Position numbers and translations under genes: made by a program. A stretch of DNA of 64,000 nucleotides, from NCBI GenBank assembly GCA_032717465.1, contig CM064683.1, positions 41,792,018 to 41,856,017 of the forward strand, given 5' to 3'. Numbering within the stretch: the first letter of the stretch is position 1; every line of letters starts with the position of its first letter. Of this stretch, positions 31,269-41,552 are shown in pieces. Below the pieces are notes generated by a model. It searched no databases. It was not told the DNA's origin and worked only from the letters and a program-made list of their open reading frames with translations. This DNA is from Coenobita brevimanus. Lineage: Eukaryota; Arthropoda; Malacostraca; Decapoda; Coenobitidae.

Positions 31269-31384
31269 GTTCTTCTGTTGCCCTGGCTACTGCTACAGAT
31301 GAATCTGCCCTCAACCGCACCCTCATTGTGGAGGTCTTCCGCTCTTCCCTCGGACTCTACGGACTTCTTCTTAGCTCCTACATG
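31269..31384 (+). CDS. V-ATPase c''-like exon 5
   Basis: Acceptor CTATTGTCAG and donor GTGAGA. It reads SSVALATATDESALNRT and then LIVEVFRSSLGLYGLLLSSYM, colinear with the last helix of the family (LIVEIFGSAIGLFG type). The entry phase is one base off relative to exon 4. Confidence 0.7.
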
Positions 31385-31675
31385 GTGAGATATTCGACAT
31401 GGTTTGCTTTGCACTGGTGAGACAGTGGGTCATAGGACTGTATTCTAGGTGACATAGGAAGCTGCGTAACACCTCTTCCTCATTAATATAATCTGCATAT
31501 TGCATCACAGCATTCTCTTACATCAACCCAGACCTCCTTTCCCACTCCTATGTGGGAGGAAGCAGGGTCATGAGAGCCAGGAAAAAGAATAAACTCGTAA
31601 CCAGAGTTTGCCAAATTGTTTATGTCACACTCCCATTCATTCATTGTTTAAGCCTCCGAAATCTTGGCTAATCTA
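31385..31675. other. Intergenic or intronic, nothing recognised
   Basis: No ORF, repeat or motif was recognised between exon 5 and the RTE fragment. Confidence 0.4.
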
Positions 31676-32635
31676 TCTATCTATAGCCCGACGCCCTAAT
31701 CCCGCAAAGGGTGGCCGCAGACAAAACGCCTCCAAGTCGCTCTGTCACCCACCATTTGACTACCCTCCCCCCAACTCACCCCCCCCTCCCTCATATACCT
31801 CTCAACTCCATCCCTCCACCTCATCCTCGGTCTACCTCTCCCTCTCCCTCCCTCCACCTCACCTACATACACCCTCCTAGTCAGTCTTTCATTCTCCATT
31901 CTCTTCACATGTCCAAACCACCTCAGTGTATTTCTCCTAATCTTCTCAACCACATCCACATCCACCCCACAGCGTTCCTTCACTTCTTCATTCGTCAACC
32001 TGTCCCTCCACGTCACTCCACATGCTCCTCTCAAGTAACTCATTTCCACTGCTCTCACTCTTGACTTGTTCCCCTCTTGCAAGGTCTGTGCCTCGCTTCC
32101 ATACGTCAAGGTAGGGATCTCAATACTATCATGCAGTGACTTCTTAACTTCCATACTCACCTCCCTATTTCTCATCACTGCTTTCAGTGTACCAACAACC
32201 TTCCTTCCCTGCTGTACCCTTTCACGCACTTCATCCCCCAAAGTTCCATCCATACTCGTCACACTACCCAAGTACTTGAATGCACTCACATTCTCCATAT
32301 CCTCACCATCCAACCTCACTGCACACTCTGTGACTTCATTCCTCTCAAACACCATAACTTTACTTTTGTTTACATTAACTTTCAGATTCCTCTTCTTACA
32401 CACTGTCCCAAATTCATTCACCAAACCTTGCAACTCCCATTCATCTTCACTCAACAATACTGTATCATCAGCAAAAGGCAACACCGGAAGCTTCCAAATC
32501 TCACCCTCATTCATTCATTAGAGCCACCCCCACATCCACTACCCTACCCTGCACCTCCTTTACAACCCCATCCATGTATATATTAAACAGCCATGGAGAC
32601 ATCACACAACCCTGTTTCAGTCCCACTCGCATACA
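31676..32635 (-). mobile_element. 5'-truncated RTE-like copy, second subfamily
   Basis: The 3' end carries the signature CCACCCTTTGCGGGATTAGG and a short (TAGA)n tail at 31676-31686. Coding at 31696-32514 is related to the array RTE but differs at many sites (EEVKERCGVDVDVVEKIRRN, ERNEVTECAVRL). Truncation lies in the RT palm near 32635. The same subfamily occurs at 43350-43700. Confidence 0.8.
31696..32514 (-). CDS. RTE RT C-terminal ORF, 272 codons
   Basis: Open frame from LPFADDTVLLSEDE (with the paired catalytic Asp) through FKYLGS, an intact GSEAQTLQEGN and LRWFGHVKRM to WRRFVCGHPLRD. It represents only the second half of RT and its tail, so it is an RT relic. Confidence 0.65.
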   Translation of the reverse strand: MNEGEIWKLPVLPFADDTVLLSEDEWELQGLVNEFGTVCKKRNLKVNVNKSKVMVFERNEVTECAVRLDGEDMENVSAFKYLGSVTSMDGTLGDEVRERVQQGRKVVGTLKAVMRNREVSMEVKKSLHDSIEIPTLTYGSEAQTLQEGNKSRVRAVEMSYLRGACGVTWRDRLTNEEVKERCGVDVDVVEKIRRNTLRWFGHVKRMENERLTRRVYVGEVEGGRGRGRPRMRWRDGVERYMREGGVSWGEGSQMVGDRATWRRFVCGHPLRD

Positions 32636-32929
32636 TTTAATACAAAGGATACTGAGGTGTAACATGCAGCATAAATTGCTATAGAAACAGTTACTTAATC
32701 TCCATAGCTTCTCTTAGTTTGTTATCTATATATATCATATAAAAATTGACAAAGTTTGTATTGATAACATAAAAAAGGATATTGAGGTGTAACATGTAGA
32801 ATAAGATGCTATGGAAGAAGTGTTATCGCCACTGGCTTAGAAACTTCAGTCTCTCCCTTGGCCTCCAACAGCATCCTACTCTTGGAGATCTTAGACTCTT
32901 CCCTTGGGCTCTGTGACTTACTGTTGGCA

Positions 32930-33240
32930 TTGTACTGGTACAATATTTGGCATTGTGCTGGTACAATATTTGGCGTTGTACTGGTACGATATATGACATT
33001 GTCGGTATTGCACTGGTATCATATTTGGCATTGTTGGTATTGTACTGGTATGATATTTGGCATTGTTGGCATTGCATTGGTATGGTATTTGGCATTGTTG
33101 GCATTGCACTGGTACGAATTTGGCACTGTTGGCATTGCACTGATGAGATACTTGGCACTGTTGGCATTGCATTGGTGAGTAACTTGGCATTGTTGGCGTC
33201 GCACTCTTGAGATGTTCGGCATCTCTGGCCTCACACTGGT
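32930..33240. repeat. Minisatellite of GGCATTGTTGGCATTGCACT-like units
   Basis: Variable units of roughly 23-39 bases containing TTTGGCATTG and GCATTGCACTGGTA repeat about ten times. The array is open in several frames on both strands, but this is a consequence of the repeat and not evidence of coding. Confidence 0.8.
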
Positions 33241-33439
33241 GAGACAATGGATGTTAAGTTTGTATTCTAGGTAACATTGGAGGCTTCACAGCACCTCTTC
33301 CTGAGCAGTTTATTTTGTGTATTACACCTCGATATTCCCATTATGTTGCATTGTACTATGGAGGAAGGAAGGAATAATCCCCCAAGCTAAACCTCGATAG
33401 ATCATATAGTCCTGCTAGGGTGACGGGACAGCACCACCC

Positions 33440-33535
33440 CTCCCAGCAAGGCAGCTACCCGGGCAGGGTGTGAGCTCTCGATCTTGGAGTCTAGAGTCGA
33501 GCACTCTACCACTGAGCTACGCTGCTCCTCATGTA
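33440..33535 (-). repeat. tRNA-derived SINE head
   Basis: On the minus strand TAGCTCAGTGGTAGAGTGCT resembles the A box of a tRNA gene. A GATCGAGAGCTC stretch some 30 bases on is a degenerate B box. No cloverleaf closes cleanly, so a SINE or tRNA relic is more likely than a tRNA gene. Confidence 0.45.
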
Positions 33536-34150
33536 CTAGGGAGGGAACCCACCATCCACTCACTTGATATAGCACAGCCTATAGGTGACTCTAAACTGAG
33601 TGATAAATGATTTACTGTAACCCATGACAACAATTTTCTGTGCCGCATGGTAACCATATAATCAGATGTTGCTTGGTGGTACAGTGGGTTAAGGCAGGCC
33701 ATTGATGGGCCCCATGAGAGTTTATATCTGAGAGATGTTGCGGTTTGTTGCTCACATAATGCCACTGAGGCTGGCAGTAGTAGTACGTGAATGAGGCCGG
33801 TCACACTTCATTTGGGACTGGGTAGTGTAGCCCTGGGCCTTTATGCTACGAATAAGGCAAAAAAAGGCATGGGTGATAAATAAACATGAAAGAAAATAAG
33901 CTAAAATAAAATAAAGAAGGCCATTTATATGAACTTCCAATAATTATTTACTAATGCAACCTGCTGTCTTCAGTCACATGGTGGGGAGGGATGCCTTCAT
34001 GTGGTGGCACTGACATAAGAGTGCCTCCTCTGCCTAGTTATACAGATGTCCCTTAACTCCCTTCCTTTCCCTCTACAAGATGATGGTGAACTGCAAGATC
34101 AGGCCAGCTTCAACCCGCAGTTCACCGGGATCACATGTAGATGAGCTTTG
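33536..34150. other. Noncoding stretch, weak SINE-like similarity only
   Basis: GGTGGTACAGTGGGTTAAGG at about 33676 vaguely resembles a tRNA A box. Otherwise nothing is recognised. Confidence 0.35.
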
Positions 34151-34400
34151 TGTAATGCTAGGTGTTTTTGGTGCCGGCTTCCCGTCCTATAAACGCCTAG
34201 TGTGGCGGGGCTCTCTTTCTAGACCGGAGCTTAGACAAGTAGGAGAGAGGCAGGACACAAAAACTCAAAGCAACAACCTTACACGTGTATCACTGAGTAG
34301 GACAGGGGAACGAATAGATGTCACTGTTACAAGTACACTGGACAATTATAAACTCTTATATATAGGGATGGGCTATCAGTATTACGCAGCATACTGCTCA
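34151..34400. repeat. LTR-like repeat segment
   Basis: Begins TGTAATGCTAGGTGTTTTTG and includes GGCTCTCTTTCTAGACCGGA. The same pattern recurs at 43784 and 43909. It lies 3' of the decayed Gypsy element, so it may be part of its 3' LTR, but LTR limits could not be fixed. Confidence 0.4.
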
Positions 34401-35249
34401 GGTCAGATAACACTCGAGGCAAAATATTATTATCTATAGGAAGTCTGGGTTTTCTATATTCGTGGAGTCGCTTAATACTGTTCCGTGTTGGTGAGTTTCT
34501 TTGGCACTGGGTCTGGATAAGGTCTTAGTATCAGGAGATATTTTCTGATAGTCGTATATGCACTCTGCTAGACCCGACTCTCACTAAGTGGTCGTATTTG
34601 GGGTTGCTCTGCCACTTACTCACTCCACCACTTTGGTGTCATCACTGACTTCCACTAGCAGGTTAGTTCACTGTTCTGCCTCTGTACTAATAATCACAGA
34701 CACTGCATAATCACTGTGACTGATTTTGGATCTGGGCGTCAGGGCAGTCAGGTAAGAGGGGCGGCAGAGACGTCACAGCTGCACTATTGACGGGGCTGGG
34801 TACTGCCGGGGGCCTTTGCATCCAGAGGCCTTGGGATCACATGCAGGGGTGTCCTTTCTCATCCGGGGCTGCAGGTGGCGAGGGGCCCCGCGTTCTCGGG
34901 GCTGGAGGCAGGAGTACGGCCTTCAGGGCTGGGGCTGAATAACTACCCGAATCTTTCGGTCAGGTGCCTAACGGAGGAAGAAGACCTCTGGCGTCGAGTT
35001 GCAGGGAGGTCCCGCCCGGGAGCCCTGGGGGCGGTCTGGGGTTCCTGAGGGCTGCGGTCCCCGGTGATTGGCAGTGCCGTCAGGAAGGGGCTGTGGCACC
35101 GGTCTGCGTCAGGGTCCATCAGGTGGGCCTCCTTCAGAGCCGGTTGCAGGGAGTGGAGGCCGAGGGAGACCATGGGGCCTCTCCAGTGCTCTTCTAGGCC
35201 TGGGACTTCCTCTGGGTCGTGGGCCGGAGTACAGGTGTCAGCTTCTGGT

Positions 35250-35720
35250 GGAGGAGCGGCTACCGGCCATCTCCTGCTGTAAGGCCCAGCTACCGGCCGT
35301 GGTCTTCTAGGGGTGCGGCTACCAACCGTTGCCAAGGCCCGGCTGCTGGCCGTGGCCTTCTAGGGGTGCGGCTACCAGCCGTTGCCAAGGCCCGGCTACT
35401 GGCCGTGGCCTGGGGAAGGGAGCAGCTACCAGCAGACCTAAAGACACCTTTGGAGCGGCTACAAGCCGTCTCCTGACGAAGGTGGGATCGGCTGGAGGTC
35501 GTCTCCTTATTGCCCTCAGAGCGGCTACCAGCCGTCTCCTTCAGGAGGGTTGAGCGGCTACAGGCTGTCTCTAGGAAGACACCTTCAGAGCGGTTATAGA
35601 CCATCTCCTTACTAAGGCGGGAGCGGCTGCAGGCTGTCTCCTTATTCCCCTCAGAGAGGCTACTGGCTGTCTCCTTCAGGAGGGTTGAGTGGCTATCAGC
35701 CGTCTCGGGTGCTGGCAGGA
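35250..35720. repeat. Degenerate GC-rich tandem repeat (GCGGCTACCAGCCGTCTCCT units)
   Basis: Units such as GAGCGGCTACAGGCTGTCTC recur about every 35-75 bases. On the minus strand they encode repeats of the type ETACSRS and LLKETA within the accessory ORF. Confidence 0.7.
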
Positions 35721-36249
35721 GCTGGAGAAACAGCTCCACCCTGAAGCTGGTTGGTGAAGGCTCGCCCGGAAGGTAGTGTGGTATTCCTGCTATGGTGGCG
35801 GCGGGCGAGCTCCGGGTCATAGGGGCGCACGGCCTGGGCGGACTTATGCCGCTGTCGCTCAGAGTCCCGTCACGCCGTCGTTGCTCCTCTATGGGCTCCT
35901 TGTGGGGGTGTCGAGGTGGACTTATGCCGTTGTCGCTCCGAGTTCCGTCGTGCTGTCGTTGTTCCTCTATGGGCTCCTTGTGGGGGTGTCGGGGCACCTC
36001 CTGTGGCACTATACTGCATTTTACTACCATCTGCTGGGAAAAAGTCACGTCCCTGTGACTGGAGGTGGTAAACTTTGGTGTCGTAGGTGGCACAGATTGG
36101 CTGTAGGTGTTGGAGGAGGGTGTGCCAGGCTGCAGTGGTGGAGTTTTCGTCTTGTTGCTCATCGCAGGTGAGGAAGAGGGTGGATGAGTCGGTGGCAGAG
36201 CGGAGGAGTCGTAGGAGGTGATGAGGCCCTCAGACTCGTTTCCGTCCAA
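35290..36249 (-). CDS. Unassigned ORF downstream of Gypsy pol, 319 codons, repetitive
   Basis: I do not recognise this protein. Residues about 75-140 contain two copies of HPHKEPIEEQRRRDGT with SGISPPR. The C-terminal half is a low-complexity array of ETACSRS/KETAGSRSEG units produced by the underlying minisatellite. It lies on the same strand as, and after, the Ty3/Gypsy integrase, where some elements carry an extra 3' ORF. No signal peptide, membrane segment or env motif is visible. It may be an element-borne accessory ORF or a chance frame in a GC-rich repeat. Confidence 0.35.
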   Translation of the reverse strand: MDGNESEGLITSYDSSALPPTHPPSSSPAMSNKTKTPPLQPGTPSSNTYSQSVPPTTPKFTTSSHRDVTFSQQMVVKCSIVPQEVPRHPHKEPIEEQRQHDGTRSDNGISPPRHPHKEPIEEQRRRDGTLSDSGISPPRPCAPMTRSSPAATIAGIPHYLPGEPSPTSFRVELFLQLLPAPETADSHSTLLKETASSLSEGNKETACSRSRLSKEMVYNRSEGVFLETACSRSTLLKETAGSRSEGNKETTSSRSHLRQETACSRSKGVFRSAGSCSLPQATASSRALATAGSRTPRRPRPAAGPWQRLVAAPLEDHGR

Positions 36250-36350
36250 GGGGCGGCGCTCATACAGCTTGTTGAATCTTCATGGCACTGGTTGTTGTCT
36301 CTGGTGCAGGGAGGTGTTGAATGCTGGAGATGGACGGTGAGTGTGGGGTT

Positions 36351-37616
36351 TTATGCCAGGGCAATGCGGTGTGGAGTCTCTGGGGAGTGTAGGTGGCTGG
36401 GATTTGTGCTTGGTGTATTGTGAGTATGAGATGGTTTATGGCAGGGGTAGGGGTGTGATTTTGTGGCGAGGTGGGTGGGGTGAGAGAGTTGGTGTGTCTG
36501 GCGGTTGGGTGGGAGAAGCACCCGGAGCGTGTGATGGTTGTTTTGAGGGTGGGTGTGGGTGTGCGGGATTGGCGTGTGTGTGAGGCGTGTGGGGCATGCG
36601 AAGGCGGCCGTGGGGTGGCAGGGGTGTGGGCGGCACGGCGCGGGGTGTGGGGTGGGTGGGTGGTGGTGTCGTGGGGGTGCGTGCGGGCGGCGGGCTGGGA
36701 GTTGTGGGGGCATTGGTGGGCATAAGGGGTGTGGGAATGTAAGTGGAAAGCGCGGGGCTGAACGTGGGAGAGGAGGTGGCGGGCAGTGAGGGTGTGGGGG
36801 AGCGGCGGGGTGTCGGTGGGTTGTCAGGTGAGGTGGGATGCAGCGTGGCGGAAGGTGAGTTGGAGGCAGCGGGGGAGGGGGAGGGAGAGAGAGAGGGGGA
36901 GGAGGAGATGTAGCAGTCGTAGGTGGTAGGGGGGGATGGTGCAGGGGTATAGAGTGGGACGGGGCCGGGGCGGTGGGGGCAGGAGTGCGAAAGGGGCACA
37001 CGTGCCGGTTTCGGAGGATGCAGGGAGTGCTGTGGTACTCGACGGTTTCCTGATAGGGGTTAGGGATGCGGATTATGGTGTGGGGTCTCGTGAAACGCAG
37101 AGCGAGCTTGTGGGGGGTGGGGAGCTGGGCTATCATAACCGTGTCTCCTGGCTTGTAGGGGTTGGAGGCAGTGTCGGAGCTGAGGTCCAGGTTGTTTTGG
37201 AGATGGGTCAGGCAGCGTTTGAGGTGGTGTAATGGGTCTGTTGTGGGGGCCGAGGTGGGGGGATGCAAATGCTGCCGAAGGGGCGTTTCCCCAAACACTC
37301 GCTCATATGATGAAATTTCGTCCTCCTGGGGGCAGGAGTTTATGCCCCATTGCACAATTTTTACATGGGCGAGCCAGTCGTTGTTTTGAGTAGCTTCTAT
37401 TCGGGTGCGGAGTTGATTCATGTGTGCGATGGCTGCGCTCGCATACGGCATTTCCTTGGGGTCAGTAAGGGGATGAGTGGCAGATGTTATAACCGAAGAT
37501 ATGGCCCAGCTCCTCTCAGATCTTACTAGTGAACTCAGGTGCGTTATCTGAGTGGATCGCCTGTGGGATGCCAAAGTAGGGGAATATGTGTCGAACGAGG
37601 GCGTTGGCCACTGCAA
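36351..37616 (-). pseudogene. Gypsy integrase C-terminal half with long proline-rich tail
   Basis: A 421-codon frame. About the first 210 residues are integrase C-terminal, including KPGDTVMIAQLPTPHKLALR and VEYHSTPCILRNRH. The following ~200 residues are Pro/His/Thr-rich low complexity (PPPPLPPTHLPP-type). The tail is unusual in length for Gypsy integrases and is encoded by a G-rich (plus-strand GTGGGG) tract. It may be a slippage-expanded region and not a functional domain. Confidence 0.6.
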
Positions 37617-37821
37617 CAGCGTGGTGTTCCTTTCCTGGGCAGGCCACGACGAATTTGGAGTAAGTGTCGATGAAAGTGATCACGTATTTATAGCCTGATT
37701 TTGGAAGTAAGGGCCCCACTACGTCGATCGCCAACAGCTGCCAAGGTTTGTGGGCGGTGATAATTTCCTTGGCAAGGGCGGAAGGATTTTGCGTCCAGTA
37801 GGTGTCATTGAAGACCCGCAA
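37516..37821 (-). pseudogene. Gypsy integrase catalytic core fragment
   Basis: 101-codon frame with LLAIDVVGP and HSDNAPEFTSKI giving the first two residues of the DDE triad, and FIDTYSKFVVACP between them. The third acidic residue would lie in the next, frame-shifted segment. Confidence 0.7.
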
Positions 37822-38272
37822 TAGTTTTTTGGTGCCCAGGTGAATGCCGTTGTGGGTGTGCAGGTGTCATAGGGCATCGACGGCGGCGTCAGGGGCTAGG
37901 AGGATATGTCCTGATGGGGTAAGTAGGTGGCCGCCCTGGCGATACAGTTTTATGAAAAGGTGTCGGGGAATCCAGGGGGGCCGCTCTTTGTGATGCCACT
38001 GCTGGAGGAGGTCTGGCTCTGGCTGGGTGGCATGGATGGGGAGCCGGGAGAGGGTGTCCGCGTTGGTAAGGAGTTTGCCGGGGTGGTATGAGATTTCATA
38101 GTTGAATTCCTCCAGGGTTTCTCGCCATCGGATGAGCTGGGCATTGTAGGTGTCAGACTGCCGCAACCACTGGACAGACTGGTGATCAGTGATGATGGTG
38201 ACTTGGGTCCCAGGGAGGTATGCCCGGAAGTGCTCAAGTGCCCATATGATGCCTAGGCACTCTGTCTTGGTG

Positions 38273-39970
38273 GCGGTGTAGCGTTATGATCTGTCCCCCT
38301 GTCCGCCCCCTACAGCGCATGCGCGAGAGTTGCCAGAGGCCGCCACAAGTATGCCATTTGTCTTCTGATCTCTGTAGGGGTAACATGATCGGAGCCTCTC
38401 GCCCTTTGTTTACAAACGGCAAATGGTCATTCCGGCTTCTCTTATCATTTGTCTCAAAGCTTTCTCGGGTAGTTTCCGCCCTTAAATTAAATTAGATTAG
38501 GCGGAAAGCAGTAAAAATTCGAATTTCTAAGGTATGAATGAGTTAGGTTGGATAAACATAGATATAATTAATCATCTGAGGACGAGTTATCTAATCTGTT
38601 AGGCGTGAGGATTGCCTTAGCTTTGTATCTTTACAGGAATGAGTCAAGCTCGTACTGTCCCGTGTATTAAACCATTTTCATCAGACATATCCTTGAAATT
38701 ATAAATAGTTTTGGCACACACTACCTCATTCGGTTGTTCATTCCACTGATCAATTGTCCTATTAGGGAAACTGAATTTCCTTACATCTTTATCACCTCTC
38801 TTTTTATGCTGTATTTTGCAATGTCCTCTTGCTGATGCTTCACGCACATGATATATATTCATTTACGTCTATTTTCTGTTCCCCTGATATGCATTTATAT
38901 AGCATAATCATGTCTCCTCCTCCTCTCCTGCAGCATTGGTAAATTCAATCTTTCCAGTCTTTCTCAGTAACTTAAATCCCTTAAGCTTGGTACCCATCTT
39001 GTAGTGGCCCGTTGTACTTTTTCAATCTTATCTGTGTCTTATGAGATGAGGATTCCAGACTACTGTGATGCATACTCCAGAGTTGGTCTGATGAATATCT
39101 TCCTCAGCTTATCTTCATTAATATATGTGAATGCTGTTCTCATAGTAGCAAGCAATGTATACATGATTCGTACCTTCTCAATGATGTGATCATCAGGAGA
39201 TAGTCTGTTACTGATAATTACTCCTAGGTCCTTCTCCTTTTCTGATATGTGTAGGGTTGATCTTCCTAACTTATAATACCAATCTGGTCTTTTCTCACTT
39301 TTACCAAATTTTATTACATGACACTTATCCACATTAAGTTCCAATTGCCATATATTGCTCCATTCATGAAGCTTGTTCAATTCCTCTTGCAGCTCTTTGC
39401 AAGAATCTATGTTAGTAATTTTCTTTTGAATTTTTGCATCATCTGCAAACATATTTAGATAGGTTCCGTTTCCAATATTACTATCAATGCCATTTATATA
39501 TACTAAAAACATAACTGAGCCCTGTGGAACTCCGCTGGTCACTTCCCTCCATGATGAGTAATTTCCCCTTAATATTGTTCTCATTTCCTTTTTTTTTGAG
39601 AAAATCCTGCATCCAACAGTGGAGATTGCCTTGGATACCTCCTTGATAGTACAGCTTCCATAAAAGTCTTTGGTGCGGTACTCTGTCAAATGCTTTCTTA
39701 AAATCTAAATAGATACTGCCCATCCATCCTTCTCTTTTCTGTAATGTTTCTCTAACTTTGTCATAATTGCTTAGAAGATTAGTAACACATGATTTTCCCT
39801 TCCTAAACCTGAACTGCCTCTTTTTTATCAAACCATGTTCTAGATGTTTTACCCAAGCTTCCCTTATCAGCTTGTCTAGTATCTTACAACACTGGTCAGT
39901 GATACTGGTCTGTAGTTGAGTAGTTCTCATTGTGTTAAATTTGACTAGTGTACAGGTATTTGTAGACCTC
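38273..39970 (-). mobile_element. CR1-like LINE copy with shared flank (arm 1 of inverted duplication)
   Basis: Minus-strand RT fragments are FRFRKGKSCVTNLL, LDFKKAFDRVPHQ, GVPQGSV, ADDAKIQKK and FSFPNRTIDQWNEQP. The 3' part and about 360 bases beyond it (38279-38640) match 42380-42748 inverted. The coding part is broken at 39689/39484 and 39060. Confidence 0.8.
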
Positions 39971-40020
39971 ACAGGTGGTTAAGAGGGATGAGAAAAAGGA
40001 CTCATGAATGGAATGGCATG

Positions 40021-40047
40021 AAAAAAAAAAAAAAAAAAAAAAAAAAG
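40021..40047. repeat. Poly-A run
   Basis: A-run of about 27 at the junction of the CR1-like copy and the following SINE-like repeats. Confidence 0.85.
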
Positions 40048-40915
40048 CGAGCACCAAGCCACTCAATGACTAAATTTCCCCCTGGGGGGGAGGGGGATAG
40101 AATACCTCCTCAGTATCCCTGCTTGTCGTAAAAACTGTCTAAAAGGGACACTTTAATCTTCATCCGTCCTCTTTTCCCCCTTTGCTTCTTGTACTTTATC
40201 TGTCCCACCTCTCTGCCTTATATTTTCACTTTAATACCCATGCAACTCCTATTGTAGTGCCATATAGTCATTGAGTGGCTTGGTGCTCGCTTTCCTTTCT
40301 TTTCTTTTTTTTTTTTTAATAATCCATTCCACTCCATGACTAAGTTATATGGCACTAACTTGGGTGGGTATTGGAAATATATGGCAGAGAGGTGGAACAG
40401 ATAAAGTACAAGAAGCAGACGGGGAAAAGGGGAAGGATTTTTAGTCGGCTTTTACGACAAGCAGGGATACTGAGGAAGTATTCTACCCCCCCTCCCCGAG
40501 GGGAAAGGATTTGTGAGATAACTGTGACTGGGAGCTGGCTTAGTTTCCATTGATAGTACCCCTCTGGGGAGGGGGGACAATACTTCCTCAGTATCCCTGC
40601 TTGTCGCAAAAGGGGCACTTTAATCTCCATCCATCCCCTCTTCCCACTCTGCTCCTGTACTTTATCTGTCTTACCTCTCTGCCTTACATTTTCACTTTAA
40701 TACCCACCAAACCCTCTTCCATTATAGTGCCATGTAGTCATTGTTTTAGCTTGGTACTGGCGCTTATTATTCACCTCCTCTTGTACTTCATGTGTCTTAT
40801 CTCTCAGCCTTATATTTTCTCTTTAATAACCACCCAACCCCCTTCCACCTCAGTGCCATATTTTCATTGGCTTGGTGCTAACTTTTGCTTTTTTTTTTTT
40901 TTTTTTTTTTTTATT
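40048..40915. repeat. Three copies of a SINE-like repeat in alternating orientation
   Basis: GCTTGGTGCTCGC / GCGAGCACCAAGCC, ACTCAATGACTAA, GATACTGAGGAAGTATTCTA and GTACAAGAAGCAGA-type landmarks appear in direct, inverted and direct order (about 40048-40320, 40321-40555, 40556-40915). T-runs occur at 40305 and 40888. A further fragment lies at 41466-41550. No ORF. Confidence 0.65.
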
Positions 40916-41424
40916 ACTATGTTTAATGCATTTCCACTGATTGTACAGTATATAAATATATCCTGTGCTACTGGACACGACAGGGTTTATGTTACTGCAC
41001 ATGTGTGCAGATTTAAATAAACGATTGGTATTAAAATATGCCAATCAGTGATGTGTAGTTATGTACCCAATGTGCTGAATAACCTAACTTAGGATTTTTT
41101 TTTTTTTTTAATTTCCCATAAGAACTAGTATCTGAAGTGATCTCAGTAAGGTAACTGATAAGGGTTTTTACTTTATCATTATCCATTGAATCAGTAGCAG
41201 TGCTGTAACAGTGTGAACAGCAAACTTCACTAAGCATACCCTACTGGAGTGCATACTGTTTTCATAGTGTTTGGAGTTAAAAGTACTTTTCCATAAATGA
41301 AATTTTGAGGCTAATTTTTATTTCACATCGACTGAACTTGAACTACACTGGACTAGCCTAACACTCTTATGTAAGATTTCTCAAAACTAAAGGGATTGGA
41401 TTGGATAATTGGAAAAAAAAGGAA

Positions 41425-41466
41425 AAGGATTGAGGCGTCTAGCAATAGATAGATAGATAGATAGAA
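41425..41466 (+). mobile_element. RTE-type 3' terminal stub
   Basis: GGATTGAGGCGTCTAGCAAT followed by (AGAT)n. This is an extremely 5'-truncated copy or a SINE tail of the RTE family. Confidence 0.7.
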
Positions 41467-41552
41467 AAGCTAGCATCAAGCCACTTATTGACTCTATGGT
41501 ATTTAAAAGGGGTTGGGTGGGTATTAAAGTGAATATATAACGCAGAGAGGAA

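Larger units (their letters stand above)
26408..31384 (+). pseudogene. V-ATPase c'' proteolipid-like gene (ATP6V0B/VhaPPA1 type), five exons, frame-broken
   Basis: Exons at 26408-26494, 27461-27591, 28991-29140, 30856-30989 and 31269-31384 are bounded by GT donors and AG acceptors. They translate into a protein colinear with the V-ATPase Vo subunit c'', a membrane-rotor subunit of proton transport. Matches, in order, are DVGWLLT, WAALGIGLSVGL, MFVTGVSILG, SLISILLCEAFAVYG (with the helix Glu), MFAAGLTTG and LIVEVFRSSLGLYG. Exon 1/2, 2/3 and 3/4 junction phases agree. However, exon 2 has a TGA and a frame change, exon 3 lacks one base in an A-run, and exons 4 and 5 join out of frame. It is either a decaying paralogue or a gene with consensus errors. 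A further 3' exon (perhaps near 34080) is not certain. Confidence 0.7.
36351..38278 (-). mobile_element. Decayed Ty3/Gypsy LTR retrotransposon, RNase H to integrase
   Basis: On the minus strand, RNase H (TECLGIIWALEHFRAYLPG, ITDHQSV) is followed by EFNYEISYHPGKLLTNADTL with SRL. Next comes integrase with LLAIDVVGPLLPKSG (first catalytic Asp) and IHSDNAPEFTSKI (second Asp), then NNDWLAHVKIVQWGIN and a GPY/F-like C-terminus (KLALRFTRPHTII). Frames are broken near 38234, 37867 and 37516. The 5' side is cut at 38278, where the inverted duplication with CR1-like sequence begins, so gag and RT are absent. Confidence 0.8.

Noticed and set aside
34080..34439. Possible last exon of the V-ATPase-like gene (MMVNCKIRP after a CTACAAG acceptor)
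   Set aside because: The short segment does not match the family C-terminus and the distance is large. Too weak to include as an exon.
34943..35335. 130-codon minus ORF and overlapping plus-strand ORFs at 34964-35553
   Set aside because: GC-rich minisatellite gives long open frames in many phases. No domain or preferred frame.
36436..36999. Separate 187-codon proline-rich protein
   Set aside because: It overlaps the Gypsy integrase tail in another frame and is a low-complexity shadow.
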